The position numbers and the translations under genes are program-made. From Flavobacterium sp. (GTDB lineage: Bacteria > Bacteroidota > Bacteroidia > Flavobacteriales > Flavobacteriaceae): DNA of 33,000 nucleotides. Below the pieces are notes generated by a model. That model was not told the origin of the DNA. It did not search any database and saw only the letters and a program-made list of their open reading frames with translations. Every line of letters starts with the position of its first letter. Within the stretch, counting starts at the first letter, position 1. Where the stretch lies: positions 1-33,000 of the forward strand of contig NZ_PNJW01000034.1 in the NCBI RefSeq assembly GCF_013822155.1, given 5' to 3'. Below are positions 23,200 to 32,114 of this stretch, one piece after another.

Positions 23200-24840
23200 T
23201 GCTTTTGCATGATTTATGGCTGAATCAGATAAAGAATTCCCTGAAAGTATTTGAGCAATTTCGATGATTCTTTCGTCATTATTTAACAATATAATTTCAG
23301 ATTTTGTCTTGTCTCCCAAATCAGATTTAAAAACTTTGTAATGAAAATTACCTTTGGCAGCAATTTGTGGCAAATGAGTGATGGCAAAAATTTGCATATT
23401 CTTACTCATTTCCTTCATAATATCTCCCATTTTATTAGCAATTTCACCGGAAACACCGGTATCAATTTCATCAAAAATTAGGGTTGGCAAACTTGAATAT
23501 TGAGCTAAAACTGCTTTAACAGCTAACATAATTCGAGACATCTCACCACCGGAGGCTACTTTTTTCAGTAGTCCAAAATCAGATCCTTTGTTGGTCGAAA
23601 TCAAAAACTGAATAGTATCTTTTCCGTTTGAAAAAAAGGTGTCCGAAAATGTCAACTCAATATTAAATTGCACATTTGGCATGCCTAGCTGACTCAAAAT
23701 AGAAATAAGCATTTTTGTCAAACTTGGTAGGCTGTTTTTTCTGTTAAGGTGAATATTTTTAGCTAAATCAATCAAAATTGTTTGCTCCTTCTGAATTTGA
23801 TTTTCAAGTTCCAAAATTGATTTTTCTAACGTTTCCAAAGAACTCACTTTTCCATTCAATTCTTGTTGAATTTGAAGCAATTCACCAACGGTATTAACCT
23901 GATGTTTTTTTTGTAAAGTGTAAATTAATTGAAGTTTTTGAGTAATTAATGCTAATCTCTCCGGATCATTATCAACGGAATCAGAAAAACGATTTACTTC
24001 ATTTACAATATCTTTCAGTTCAATTGAAATACTCTCAATACGCTCATAAAGCAAAGCGTATTCTGATGAAAATTGACTAATTTTTTGGATGGCAATTTTA
24101 AATTCTTTTATTTGCTGAAGTATTCCAAACTGTTCATTGTCAGATAATAATAAACTTTTTTCTAATTGTTCTTTAATTAATTCAACGTTATTCAATTTTT
24201 CTAATTGAATTTCCATTTCTTCTTGTTCACCATCAATTAATTTAGCTTGTTCCAATTCCGTATACAAAAATGCTAAATAATCTTGCTCTTTTAAACCTTC
24301 TGCATATAATTCTTTTTGTTGCTCAATGGTATTCAAAAGTGATTTGTAATTTTTCAATTTATGACGATAATCAACTAATAAATTCTGATTTGAAGCGACA
24401 GCATCAATTATTTGAAACTGAAATTGCTCTTCGGTTAATTCCCGAGTTTGATGTTGCGAATGAATATCCAATAAATATTCGCTGAGTTCAACCAAGGTTT
24501 GCAAATTAACGGGACTGTCATTTACAAAAGCTCTTGATTTTCCCGAAGGAAGAATTTCACGTCGAATAATAGTTAAATCTTCATAATCCAAATCGTTAAG
24601 TTCGAAAAAATCTTTTAAAGCATATTTTTCAATTGAAAAATGCCCTTCAATTATACATTTCTCTTCTTTATTTTTAAGTGAAGTTAAGTCTGCTCTTTTC
24701 CCTAAAACTAATCCAAGTGCTCCCAGTAGAATTGACTTTCCTGCTCCGGTTTCACCGGTAATAGTTGAAAATCCATTTGAAAAATCAATGGATAATTTGT
24801 CAATTAAAGCATAATTATTTATGGATAATGAAGTTAGCAT
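23188..24840 (-). CDS. recN: DNA repair protein RecN
   Basis: This 550-residue SMC-like ATPase acts in double-strand-break repair. It has an N-terminal Walker A GETGAGKS (29-36) and LGLVLGKRAD, a central pair of coiled-coil arms (about 150-360, rich in Glu, Gln, Leu and Lys), the signature VASGGEMSRIMLA and a C-terminal Walker B LIFDEIDTGVSG followed by an ITHLPQIA switch. Length is normal for RecN. It is the last gene of the bamD operon, about 90 nt after porD, and may also have its own promoter in that gap. Confidence 0.96.
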   Translation of the reverse strand: MLTSLSINNYALIDKLSIDFSNGFSTITGETGAGKSILLGALGLVLGKRADLTSLKNKEEKCIIEGHFSIEKYALKDFFELNDLDYEDLTIIRREILPSGKSRAFVNDSPVNLQTLVELSEYLLDIHSQHQTRELTEEQFQFQIIDAVASNQNLLVDYRHKLKNYKSLLNTIEQQKELYAEGLKEQDYLAFLYTELEQAKLIDGEQEEMEIQLEKLNNVELIKEQLEKSLLLSDNEQFGILQQIKEFKIAIQKISQFSSEYALLYERIESISIELKDIVNEVNRFSDSVDNDPERLALITQKLQLIYTLQKKHQVNTVGELLQIQQELNGKVSSLETLEKSILELENQIQKEQTILIDLAKNIHLNRKNSLPSLTKMLISILSQLGMPNVQFNIELTFSDTFFSNGKDTIQFLISTNKGSDFGLLKKVASGGEMSRIMLAVKAVLAQYSSLPTLIFDEIDTGVSGEIANKMGDIMKEMSKNMQIFAITHLPQIAAKGNFHYKVFKSDLGDKTKSEIILLNNDERIIEIAQILSGNSLSDSAINHAKALLN

Positions 24841-24929
24841 AACTATTCTGAATACAAATAAACAACTGCAATGTACTCAATTAATCAGAAGAAGATAGAA
24901 GTAAAAATGAGATTATTTAAACAAAGTTA

Positions 24930-25817
24930 TTAAAACTTTATCGTTGACCATTTAGACGCATTTAAGGGAGAAAGTCGATTTAAATTATCAACTAATTCGG
25001 TAGTTTGTATACTGGGCCCATCTGAAAAAATATCGGCTATTTCATCAGATTTTGCATCAAAAAACACTCGGGTTAAAAATGCATTTGGTCTAACTGAATG
25101 AATTGCTGAAAGATTTAAAAGTGCTGCTTTCACATTCTCTTTTCCTAATTTCACATCATCTGCCATTTTATCAAGACCATTCGCATGGTATTCAAAATAG
25201 GCTTGTCTGATTGGATTAAACGTATTGGACAACAAATCACTGATTAAATAATAGCGGTTTTGTAAACCATCCGTTTGAGACCAACCTTTATAACCACCGG
25301 TTTGAGCTACACTCATCACGTTTTGGGCCATCTCTAAATACCTGGTTCCTTTTAAAGGTTCAAATGAATCTGCATCTAAGGCCATCATAATATAACTGTA
25401 GAAGGCAACCACTGAAACTAAGTTAGAGTCAAATGAGTTGGGATTAAAATTTAAACTTTCAAATTCAACATATTTGAATGTGAAATCTTTATCGTTATAA
25501 TTAAATATTGGTGATGAATATATCGAGTTATAAACAGGTCTGGAAGATTGAATTTGAATAGTCGCCGTAAAAGTGGTATTATCTACTTCTGAAACATTAA
25601 TAAACATGGAACATTCAATTCGTTCATTTTGATCAAAACTTTGATTAGACCATTTTGTTTTATTAACAAAATCATTTAATGATGTTTCTAACGTCTTGAA
25701 TACCTGTTGTGTATTTGCCGTAACCCGTTCAGAATTTACACTTACAACACAATTAAGTTCTTGAGCTTGAATAAATCCAAACAGCATTAAAACAAGAACA
25801 ACGATTATTTTACGCAT
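24930..25817 (-). CDS. porD: DUF4835 protein, PorD-like component linked to type IX secretion
   Basis: This 295-residue protein has a Sec signal (1-18, cut before QELNC). The DUF4835 layout is clear: ELNCVVSVNSERV at the start, the FNYNDKDFTFKY/FESLNFNP section, VSVVAFYSYIMMALDADSF, MAQTGGYKGW-like AQTGGYKGWSQ and the C-terminal LLNLSAIHSVRPNAFLTRVFFDAKSDEI. The family is annotated as PorD in genomes with T9SS; its exact role is unsettled. The start overlaps the coaBC stop by 8 nt, so translation is likely coupled. Confidence 0.85.
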   Translation of the reverse strand: MRKIIVVLVLMLFGFIQAQELNCVVSVNSERVTANTQQVFKTLETSLNDFVNKTKWSNQSFDQNERIECSMFINVSEVDNTTFTATIQIQSSRPVYNSIYSSPIFNYNDKDFTFKYVEFESLNFNPNSFDSNLVSVVAFYSYIMMALDADSFEPLKGTRYLEMAQNVMSVAQTGGYKGWSQTDGLQNRYYLISDLLSNTFNPIRQAYFEYHANGLDKMADDVKLGKENVKAALLNLSAIHSVRPNAFLTRVFFDAKSDEIADIFSDGPSIQTTELVDNLNRLSPLNASKWSTIKF

Positions 25818-27033
25818 GATATAACCCTATTATTTTTTTTAAAATATCTTTAGCCACTTCTTCCTTTGGTTTTAATGGCATCGGTTCAATTTTAAATGAT
25901 TTGTCAATAAATGTAATTTTGTTAGTCGCTTTACCAAAACCGGCACCTTCATCATTAAGCGAATTTAAAACAATCAAATCTAAGTTTTTTTTCTGAATCT
26001 TCAACTTGGCATGTTCAATTTCATTTTCAGTTTCTAATGCAAAACCTACTAAAAATTGTTTCGTTTTAATTTTCCCTAAGGAAGCTAAAATATCTTTCGT
26101 TTTTTCAAGTTCAATGGAAAATGCTGCTTCAGTTTTTTTTATTTTTTGTTTAGCTATTTGTTTTGGTTTATAATCCGCCACTGCTGCTGCTGCTATAGCA
26201 ATATCAACCTTATCAAAAAATAGATGGCATTGTTCATACATTTCATCTGAAGATGTCACGCGAATTAACTTTATACTTGAATTATCATTTTGAAAATGAC
26301 TTGGTCCGGTCACTAAAATAACTTCAGCACCCAATTGTACAGCTTCAAAGGCAATATCAAAACCCATTTTTCCTGTTGAATGATTTCCTATAAAACGCAC
26401 AGGATCTATCGCTTCGTATGTAGGACCTGCAGTTATTAATATTTTTTTTCCTTTTAGAGGTAATTGTTGAAGCAAATGATTTTCTAAAAAGGAAATAATA
26501 TTTACAGGCTCTGCCATTCTGCCTTCACCGGATAAGCCACTAGCTAATTCACCATGCTCTGCAGGAATCATAATGTTTCCAAAAAGCGATAATTTATTTA
26601 AATTGGCTATTGTAGTTGGATGCTTATACATATCTAAATCCATTGCAGGGGCAAAATATACCGGACATTTTGCGGACAAATAGGTAGCCATCAATAAATT
26701 ATCACAATTCCCATTAGCCATTTTTGCTAAGGTATTCGCAGTTGTAGGAGCTACTAACATCAAATCTGCCCAAAGGGCTAATTCAACATGATTATTCCAA
26801 GTAGCATTTTGATTGTCCGATTCATTTTCGTCATTATAAAACTCAGAAAATACAGGATTTTTAGAAAGTGTAGAAAGAGTTAATGGTGTCACAAACTCTT
26901 TAGAAGCAGGTGTCATGATGACTTGTACCTCGGCACCTGCTTTTATAAATAATCGAACTAAGGAAGCAGTTTTATAGGCAGCAATTCCACCGGTTACACC
27001 CAGTAGCACTTTTTTCCCTTTTAAAACTGACAT
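25810..27033 (-). CDS. coaBC: Bifunctional phosphopantothenoylcysteine decarboxylase / phosphopantothenate-cysteine ligase
   Basis: This 407-residue protein joins the CoaC flavoprotein (1-180; GVTGGIAAYK, His82 in NNHVELALW, APTTANTLAKMANG) and CoaB ligase (190-407; GKKILITAGPTYEAIDPVRFIGNHSTGKMG, AAAVADYKP). It makes 4'-phosphopantetheine from 4'-phosphopantothenate. In the CoaC half, the PAMN motif reads PAMD (Asp132), and the ACGxxGxGRM loop reads ASGLSGEGRM, so the Cys known to protonate the intermediate in E. coli is Ser165. This may be a clade-level variant. It lies between rpoZ (6-nt gap) and porD. Confidence 0.95.
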   Translation of the reverse strand: MSVLKGKKVLLGVTGGIAAYKTASLVRLFIKAGAEVQVIMTPASKEFVTPLTLSTLSKNPVFSEFYNDENESDNQNATWNNHVELALWADLMLVAPTTANTLAKMANGNCDNLLMATYLSAKCPVYFAPAMDLDMYKHPTTIANLNKLSLFGNIMIPAEHGELASGLSGEGRMAEPVNIISFLENHLLQQLPLKGKKILITAGPTYEAIDPVRFIGNHSTGKMGFDIAFEAVQLGAEVILVTGPSHFQNDNSSIKLIRVTSSDEMYEQCHLFFDKVDIAIAAAAVADYKPKQIAKQKIKKTEAAFSIELEKTKDILASLGKIKTKQFLVGFALETENEIEHAKLKIQKKNLDLIVLNSLNDEGAGFGKATNKITFIDKSFKIEPMPLKPKEEVAKDILKKIIGLYHA

Positions 27034-27039
27034 AGCGTT

Positions 27040-27357
27040 TTATTTTGTAGTATCTCTGTAGTAAATTTTTCCCTCTAACCACTCTTGAACAGCTAACGCA
27101 TGTGGTTTAGGTAATTTTTCATAAAATTTTGAAACTTCAATTTGTTCTTTGTTTTCAAAAATTTCTTCTAAACTATCATTATAGGTAGCAAACTCTTCTA
27201 ATTTTTCAATTAATTCCTTTTTAATTTCAGAATTAATTTGATTTGCTCTTTTAGCCATAATGGTAATAGCTTCGTAAACATTCCCTGTAGGTTCTTCAAT
27301 TACTCTTTTATCATACGTAATTGTGTTTACCGGAGCATTCGTTTTTTTTAAATCCAT
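27040..27357 (-). CDS. rpoZ: Bacteroidetes-type RNA polymerase omega subunit
   Basis: This 105-residue protein carries the omega-like segment GNVYEAITIMAKRANQINSEIKKELIEKLEEF (25-56), followed by a lineage-specific C-terminal tail with KLPKPHALAVQEWLEGKIYYRD. Omega helps fold and hold the beta' subunit. The position between bamD (9-nt gap) and coaBC (6-nt gap) is the usual one for this phylum and supports the call. Confidence 0.88.
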   Translation of the reverse strand: MDLKKTNAPVNTITYDKRVIEEPTGNVYEAITIMAKRANQINSEIKKELIEKLEEFATYNDSLEEIFENKEQIEVSKFYEKLPKPHALAVQEWLEGKIYYRDTTK

Positions 27358-27366
27358 GACATGTAT

Positions 27367-28161
27367 CTATTTAGAAAATTGTTGTAAATTTTGATTTAGT
27401 TTATTCATTAAATCATCTGCTTGTTCTTTAAATTCTGATGAATTAGAATGCTTAATATATTTATCGTAAGCCTCTTTTGCACTTTTTAATCGTTCTTCTA
27501 CCTTCTCTGAAACGCTATTGATTGCTAAATAATAAGCAGAATCAAATTTATAATACAACGCAGCTTCTTTAAATGGTGTACCCGGATAATCTGAAATAAA
27601 ATTATCCAAAGCTACGATAGCTGATTTGTAATCATAAATGGTGTTATATTGTTTTGCGTTTTCAAAAGCCTTCTTTTCAATTTTTTCTCTTAACTGTTTT
27701 ACAATAACGTTAGCTTCAGCAAGTAGAACTGATTCCGGATAATTATCAATAAAACCCTGCATTTTATCGATTGCTTTGTAGGTATCCACTTGATCCAATG
27801 AATAAACAGGTGATAATTTAGAATAACAATAAGCTCCTAAATATGCACATTCTTCAACTTTTTCACTTTTTGGGTAAGAAGATACAAAACTTTCAAATTG
27901 ATAACCGGCCAAATAATATTGCTTTGTTAAAAAATAACTTTGAGCATACATGTAAAACAACTTTTCGGCTTGTGGTTTGCCTCTGTATGCGGGAGCGATT
28001 TGATCAAATAAACGAATCGCTTTTTCATATTTTCCTTCATTATATTTTGATTCGGCCATTGTATATTTAATGCCAACATCTTCGCTTTTCATAGCAGCTT
28101 GATATGGTCCACAAGAAGTGACGATTAAAGCAAAAATGAAAATAAAATACAATTTATTCAT
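27367..28161 (-). CDS. bamD: Outer-membrane assembly lipoprotein BamD
   Basis: This 264-residue lipoprotein (VTSC, lipid Cys17) is a component of the BAM complex, which inserts beta-barrels into the outer membrane. After SCGPYQAAMKSED it shows repeated TPR units (YNEGKYEKAIRLFDQI, KQYYLAGYQFESFVSSYP, YKAIDKMQGFIDNYP, YKSAIVALDNFISDYPGTP). A good promoter lies upstream, so this is the first gene of the bamD-rpoZ-coaBC-porD-recN operon. Confidence 0.94.
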   Translation of the reverse strand: MNKLYFIFIFALIVTSCGPYQAAMKSEDVGIKYTMAESKYNEGKYEKAIRLFDQIAPAYRGKPQAEKLFYMYAQSYFLTKQYYLAGYQFESFVSSYPKSEKVEECAYLGAYCYSKLSPVYSLDQVDTYKAIDKMQGFIDNYPESVLLAEANVIVKQLREKIEKKAFENAKQYNTIYDYKSAIVALDNFISDYPGTPFKEAALYYKFDSAYYLAINSVSEKVEERLKSAKEAYDKYIKHSNSSEFKEQADDLMNKLNQNLQQFSK

Positions 28162-28216
28162 TAGATGGGTTTTAATGGCAGATTCTAAAGTAAAACTTAC
28201 TTAAAAAATCGAACTG

Positions 28217-28246
28217 CAAATTTAGTTATTAATTGCAGACTACAAA
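28217..28246 (-). promoter_or_regulatory. Promoter of the bamD operon
   Basis: On the minus strand TTTG (28246-28243), an 18-nt spacer and TAAATTTG (28224-28217) match the Bacteroidetes consensus. The leader to the bamD ATG would be about 48 nt. Confidence 0.65.
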
Positions 28247-28275
28247 ACATTTTTTTCATAGTCTTTTAAAGGTGT

Positions 28276-28312
28276 AAAAAAACAAAAAGTAGCCTAAATT
28301 AAAGCTACTTTT
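28276..28312 (-). terminator. Terminator of the ferritin gene
   Basis: A 9-bp perfect stem (AAAAGTAGC 28285-28293, GCTACTTTT 28304-28312) with a 10-nt loop is followed on the minus strand by a T-rich tract. Confidence 0.8.
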
Positions 28313-28331
28313 ATATTTAGATTAACATAAA

Positions 28332-28841
28332 TTATTTTGCAGGTGCCATCGGACTCACAAAATTTTTCATTTCGTTGTCAAATAGATACAAACCTCCTTT
28401 GTCGTCACCAATTAAATTGATTTTATCCAAGATGTAACGGGCTGTTGCTTCTTCCTCAATTTGCTCTGCAACATACCATTGAAGGAAATTATGTGTTGCG
28501 AAATCTCTTTCATCCAGTGTAATTCCAACTAAATTATTAATACTTTCAGACACTTTTATTTCATGCTCCAACAGTTGTTTAAACAAAGCTTTGTAATTGG
28601 TAACATCTAATTTTGGTTCTAAAGTTGAACCAACTGTAGCTTCACCCCCTCTTTGATTTACATATTTGATTAATTTCAACATATGCATTCGTTCTTCATC
28701 TGATTGCTTATACATAAATGTTGAAATACCTTCAAATCCCTGTACCTCAGCCCAAGATGCCATTGCTAAATAAACTTGAGAAGAATCACCTTCCATTTTA
28801 ATTTGCTTATTTAATGCTTCTAATACTTTTGATGATAACAT
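28332..28841 (-). CDS. ftnA: Ferritin (FtnA type, non-haem)
   Basis: This 169-residue four-helix iron-storage subunit assembles into a 24-mer cage. Ferroxidase-site residues are present at the expected spacing: Glu17, Glu50, His53, Glu94, Gln127 and Glu130, plus Tyr24. Helix motifs SSQVYLAMASWAE, SDEERMHMLKL and FLQWYVAEQIEEE are typical of bacterial FtnA rather than bacterioferritin (no haem Met). It follows dapA by 33 nt on the same strand and ends at a terminator. I see no Fur box I could defend. Confidence 0.95.
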   Translation of the reverse strand: MLSSKVLEALNKQIKMEGDSSQVYLAMASWAEVQGFEGISTFMYKQSDEERMHMLKLIKYVNQRGGEATVGSTLEPKLDVTNYKALFKQLLEHEIKVSESINNLVGITLDERDFATHNFLQWYVAEQIEEEATARYILDKINLIGDDKGGLYLFDNEMKNFVSPMAPAK

Positions 28842-28874
28842 AATGTTTCTTTTGGTTATTATATTTTGTATAAA

Positions 28875-29756
28875 TTAATTTAAAACTTTTTTTACCATTT
28901 GTCGGATTCTATTTGCTAAGTCTTCATTTACATTAACTAAAGGAAGTCTTACTGTATTTTCACACAATCCTAGTGTTTTGAAAACCTCTTTAATTCCGGC
29001 AGGATTACCTTGCTCAAATATCAAATCAATTGCATCGGCAACGAGATAATGAAGTTGATAAGCTTCCTCCACATTTCTTTCTAAACCAAATCTGACCATT
29101 GTTGAGAATTCTTTTGGAAATCCTTCTCCAATTACAGAAATAACTCCTGCACCTCCGGCTAAAACCATTGGCAAGGTAATCATATCATCTCCCGATATAA
29201 CCAAAAAATCATTGGGTTTATTTTGGATTAATTTCATGGCTTGAACAATATCGCCCGCTGCTTCTTTAATAGCAACAATATTTTTAAAATCCTGAGCTAA
29301 TCTAAAAACAGTAGCAGGAGCCATATTGCTTGCTGTTCTTCCGGGAACATTGTATAAAATAACAGGAATAGGAGAAGCTTCTGCAACTGCTTTAAAATGC
29401 TGATAAATTCCTTCCTGAGTTGGCTTGTTATAATATGGAGAAACCGACAAAACCGCCACAAAAGGTGATAAATCACGCGTTTTTAACTCTTCGACTACTT
29501 TGTAAGTATTATTTCCTCCAACTCCTAAAACCAAAGGCAATCTGTTTTTATTGGCTTTGATTACGGTTTCAATAACTAAATTTTTTTCCTCCTCATTTAA
29601 TGTTGCACTTTCTGCTGTTGTTCCTAAAACAACCAGGTAGTCTATTCCTCCTTCAATTTGAAAATTTACTATTCGGGTTAACGCTTGTGTGTCAACAGAA
29701 AAATCATTTTTGAATGGTGTAACCAAGGCCACACCCGTTCCAATTAGAGATTGCAT
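28875..29756 (-). CDS. dapA: 4-hydroxy-tetrahydrodipicolinate synthase
   Basis: This 293-residue TIM-barrel aldolase condenses pyruvate with aspartate semialdehyde in the lysine/diaminopimelate pathway. The Schiff-base Lys is Lys164 (VAIKEAAGD). Tyr135 ([12 protein letters not shown], with the substrate Arg140) and the Thr46-Thr47 pair (GTTAES) complete the active site. Length is normal. It starts 1 nt after the stop of the DUF6913-like gene, so they form one transcript, probably with ferritin downstream. Confidence 0.96.
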   Translation of the reverse strand: MQSLIGTGVALVTPFKNDFSVDTQALTRIVNFQIEGGIDYLVVLGTTAESATLNEEEKNLVIETVIKANKNRLPLVLGVGGNNTYKVVEELKTRDLSPFVAVLSVSPYYNKPTQEGIYQHFKAVAEASPIPVILYNVPGRTASNMAPATVFRLAQDFKNIVAIKEAAGDIVQAMKLIQNKPNDFLVISGDDMITLPMVLAGGAGVISVIGEGFPKEFSTMVRFGLERNVEEAYQLHYLVADAIDLIFEQGNPAGIKEVFKTLGLCENTVRLPLVNVNEDLANRIRQMVKKVLN

Positions 29757-29757
29757 A

Positions 29758-30276
29758 TTATATTTTTTTTAGTATTCGTAAATATTTAAATAGTTCATCT
29801 ATAAAAACACTATATTTTTCAACTTGAGTTTCAATCATAAAATGATTCAAACGTTTATCTACTGAGGTGAATCCAACTTTAAAATTGGCCTTAGACTGAT
29901 GCGTCACAATCACTAAAGGAGTTTTTTTAACATCATAATAACTAATCAATAAATCATAATCTTTCGCTATAAAATCAAGTGCCTCCTTCTTTTCTATCGT
30001 CCCTAACCATGAAACATCTTTTTTACTATAGTGAGGATAATCTATTATTTCTTTCTTTTTATAACTATTTTTAAAAGCCAATACGGTAAGATTTTTTACT
30101 TCAATTCCATTTGAAACTAATTGTTGAATCAATTTATCTTTTTCTGTAAAAAATGTTTCGTCTATCAGCAAACCTACTGTTTCAATTGGCTTATCAGAAA
30201 TAGTTGAATTAACATTGAGTGAACTTTTTTTTACTATTCTTTTTGCGGAAAAATTCTTGAAAAATTTTAAAAACAT
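29758..30276 (-). CDS. Conserved protein of unknown function (DUF6913-like)
   Basis: This 172-residue soluble protein has a basic N-terminus ([16 protein letters not shown]) and an alpha/beta body with [51 protein letters not shown] and a C-terminal helical [15 protein letters not shown] believe this matches the family labelled DUF6913 in Flavobacteriia, but the name is from memory. It lies directly upstream of dapA with a 1-nt gap. A TAATTTTG at 30296-30303 (minus strand) could be its -7 element, with no clear -33. Confidence 0.7.
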   Translation of the reverse strand: MFLKFFKNFSAKRIVKKSSLNVNSTISDKPIETVGLLIDETFFTEKDKLIQQLVSNGIEVKNLTVLAFKNSYKKKEIIDYPHYSKKDVSWLGTIEKKEALDFIAKDYDLLISYYDVKKTPLVIVTHQSKANFKVGFTSVDKRLNHFMIETQVEKYSVFIDELFKYLRILKKI

Positions 30277-30355
30277 TGTACCTTTACTTGGTTTACAAAA
30301 TTACTGAATTAAAGTTGTTTTTTCGATGCTAAAACTAAAAAACTATATCGTTGTA

Positions 30356-31111
30356 ATGAAACATTTTGTGTTAATTATAACATTTTCTTTACTACTATTC
30401 GGTTGCAAAACATCCTATGAAATTGTAAAAATTGAAGGCAAACAAATTGGAGTTTCTGACCCAACAGCTGAACAACCTGAATTAGAAAACTTTATAAAAC
30501 CTTATCGAGAACATATCAACAAAGATTTAGACAGTGTTTTAGCTTTTTGTCCGGAAACATTAGACAAAAGCAAAGGGGAATGGCAAACGAATATCGGAAA
30601 TTTCATGGCTGATGTTTGTTTATCCGAAAGCAACAAAATTTTTTCAAAACGCTTCAATAAATCAATCGACTTTTGTTTATTAAATCATGGTGGAATTCGC
30701 TCTATTATTCCTAAAGGAAATGTTACCACCCGAACTGCTTTTGAGGTCATGCCTTTTGAAAATAATATGGTGGTAATTGCCTTAAAAGGAAGTCAAATTC
30801 ATGAACTTGTTGCCCATATTATTAAAGAGAAAAAACCCCATCCGTTAAGTGGAATAAAATTAATTCTAGACAAAAATCTTCTTGTCAAATCCATCATGAT
30901 TCAAGATAAAGAACTGGATTTAAATACTATTTATTATGTAGCTACTTCCGATTATTTAGCCAATGGAGGTGATAATATGCGATTTTTTTTAACCAATGAA
31001 GGAGTCTTTGATTTAGATTATAAAATTAGAAATATACTGATTGATTACTTTAAAGAGGTTAACACGGTTGAAGCTTCATCTGTTCCGAGAATTATTATCA
31101 ATCCAAATTAA
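30356..31111 (+). CDS. 5'-nucleotidase C-terminal domain as a separate lipoprotein
   Basis: An ATG at 30326 also opens this frame. The start at 30356 gives a standard lipoprotein signal (VLIITFSLLLFGC, lipid Cys17; 251 residues) and is preferred. The body is the substrate-binding C-terminal domain of UshA-type 5'-nucleotidases: GNFMADV (81-87), LLNHGGIRS (108-116), VMPFENNMVV and YLANGGDNMRFF (201-212), with the Phe pair region that stacks the base. The metallophosphatase half is encoded by the next gene, 8 nt downstream. So the enzyme is split, with C-terminal half first. It is divergent from the DUF6913-like gene. Confidence 0.88.
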   Translation: MKHFVLIITFSLLLFGCKTSYEIVKIEGKQIGVSDPTAEQPELENFIKPYREHINKDLDSVLAFCPETLDKSKGEWQTNIGNFMADVCLSESNKIFSKRFNKSIDFCLLNHGGIRSIIPKGNVTTRTAFEVMPFENNMVVIALKGSQIHELVAHIIKEKKPHPLSGIKLILDKNLLVKSIMIQDKELDLNTIYYVATSDYLANGGDNMRFFLTNEGVFDLDYKIRNILIDYFKEVNTVEASSVPRIIINPN

Positions 31112-31119
31112 AATAGTTT

Positions 31120-32034
31120 ATGAAAAGAAGAGAATTCATAAAAAATACAGCTGCCGGAACTGCTTTAGTGGGATTTGGAGGATTGTCATTGACTAGTTTT
31201 GAACAACTAAAAACCAAACATTTAACCATATTGCATACGAACGATGTTCATAGTCATATCGATCCATTTCCTGCTAATCATCCAAAAAATGCAAACATGG
31301 GTGGTGTTGTAAAAAGAGCTGTTTTAATTGAAAAAATCAAACAAGAAAATCCAAATGTTTTACTTTTAGATGCCGGTGATAGTTTTCAGGGAACACCCTA
31401 TTTTAATTATTACGGAGGTGAATTGGAATACAAATTAATGTCAAAAATGGGTTACGAAGCAACCACTATCGGAAATCATGAATTTGACAACGGAATTGAT
31501 GGTTTAGCTGCTCAAATGCCTCATGCCAAATTTGACGTTCTTTCCGCTAATTATAACTTTGAAAATACCGTTATGAATGGTTTTGTAAAATCTTATAAAA
31601 TCTTTCGAAAGGATGGAATTAAAGTGGGCGTATTTGGTTTAGGAGTTGAATTAGCAGGGTTAGTTGACAAAAAAATGTATAAAGAAACTGTTTACCTTGA
31701 TCCGGTTGAAATCTCGTTGGACACGGTAAAAAAACTCAAACATGATGAAAAATGTGATTTAATTATTTGTTTGTCCCATTTGGGTTATGCCTATAAAGAT
31801 GAACCTTCTAAAATAAGTGATGTGAAATTAGCATCCCTAACCCGTGATATTGATTTGATAATCGGCGGACACACCCATACTTTCTTAGACAAACCAACAA
31901 TTCATAAAAATTTGGACGGAAAAGATGTTTTAGTGAATCAAGTAGGTTGCTATGGAATTAATTTAGGACGAATAGACTTTTATTTCGATTCAGACTCAAC
32001 CGTAATTTCGCAAGGTAAATCCATAATTGTCTAA
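31120..32034 (+). CDS. 5'-nucleotidase metallophosphatase domain with Tat signal
   Basis: This 304-residue protein opens with a twin-arginine signal (KRREFIKNTAAGTALVGFGG), so it is probably exported folded with metals bound. The calcineurin-like core has Asp42 and His44 (HTNDVHSH), Asp87 (DAGDSFQG), Asn119-His120 (GNHEFDNG), His220 (LSHLGY), and His251/His253 (GGHTHTF), a full di-metal set. It ends after the N-terminal domain, with no substrate-binding C-terminal domain; that domain is the neighbouring upstream gene. Together they would make a functional nucleotide-degrading enzyme in the periplasm. Confidence 0.92.
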   Translation: MKRREFIKNTAAGTALVGFGGLSLTSFEQLKTKHLTILHTNDVHSHIDPFPANHPKNANMGGVVKRAVLIEKIKQENPNVLLLDAGDSFQGTPYFNYYGGELEYKLMSKMGYEATTIGNHEFDNGIDGLAAQMPHAKFDVLSANYNFENTVMNGFVKSYKIFRKDGIKVGVFGLGVELAGLVDKKMYKETVYLDPVEISLDTVKKLKHDEKCDLIICLSHLGYAYKDEPSKISDVKLASLTRDIDLIIGGHTHTFLDKPTIHKNLDGKDVLVNQVGCYGINLGRIDFYFDSDSTVISQGKSIIV

Positions 32035-32114
32035 TGTTCTGACATAGTGATATACCGTAATAAAAAATGTCCTTCAAAGAAACAAATCGCTATTATTGAC
32101 TTAAATAATTGTAT

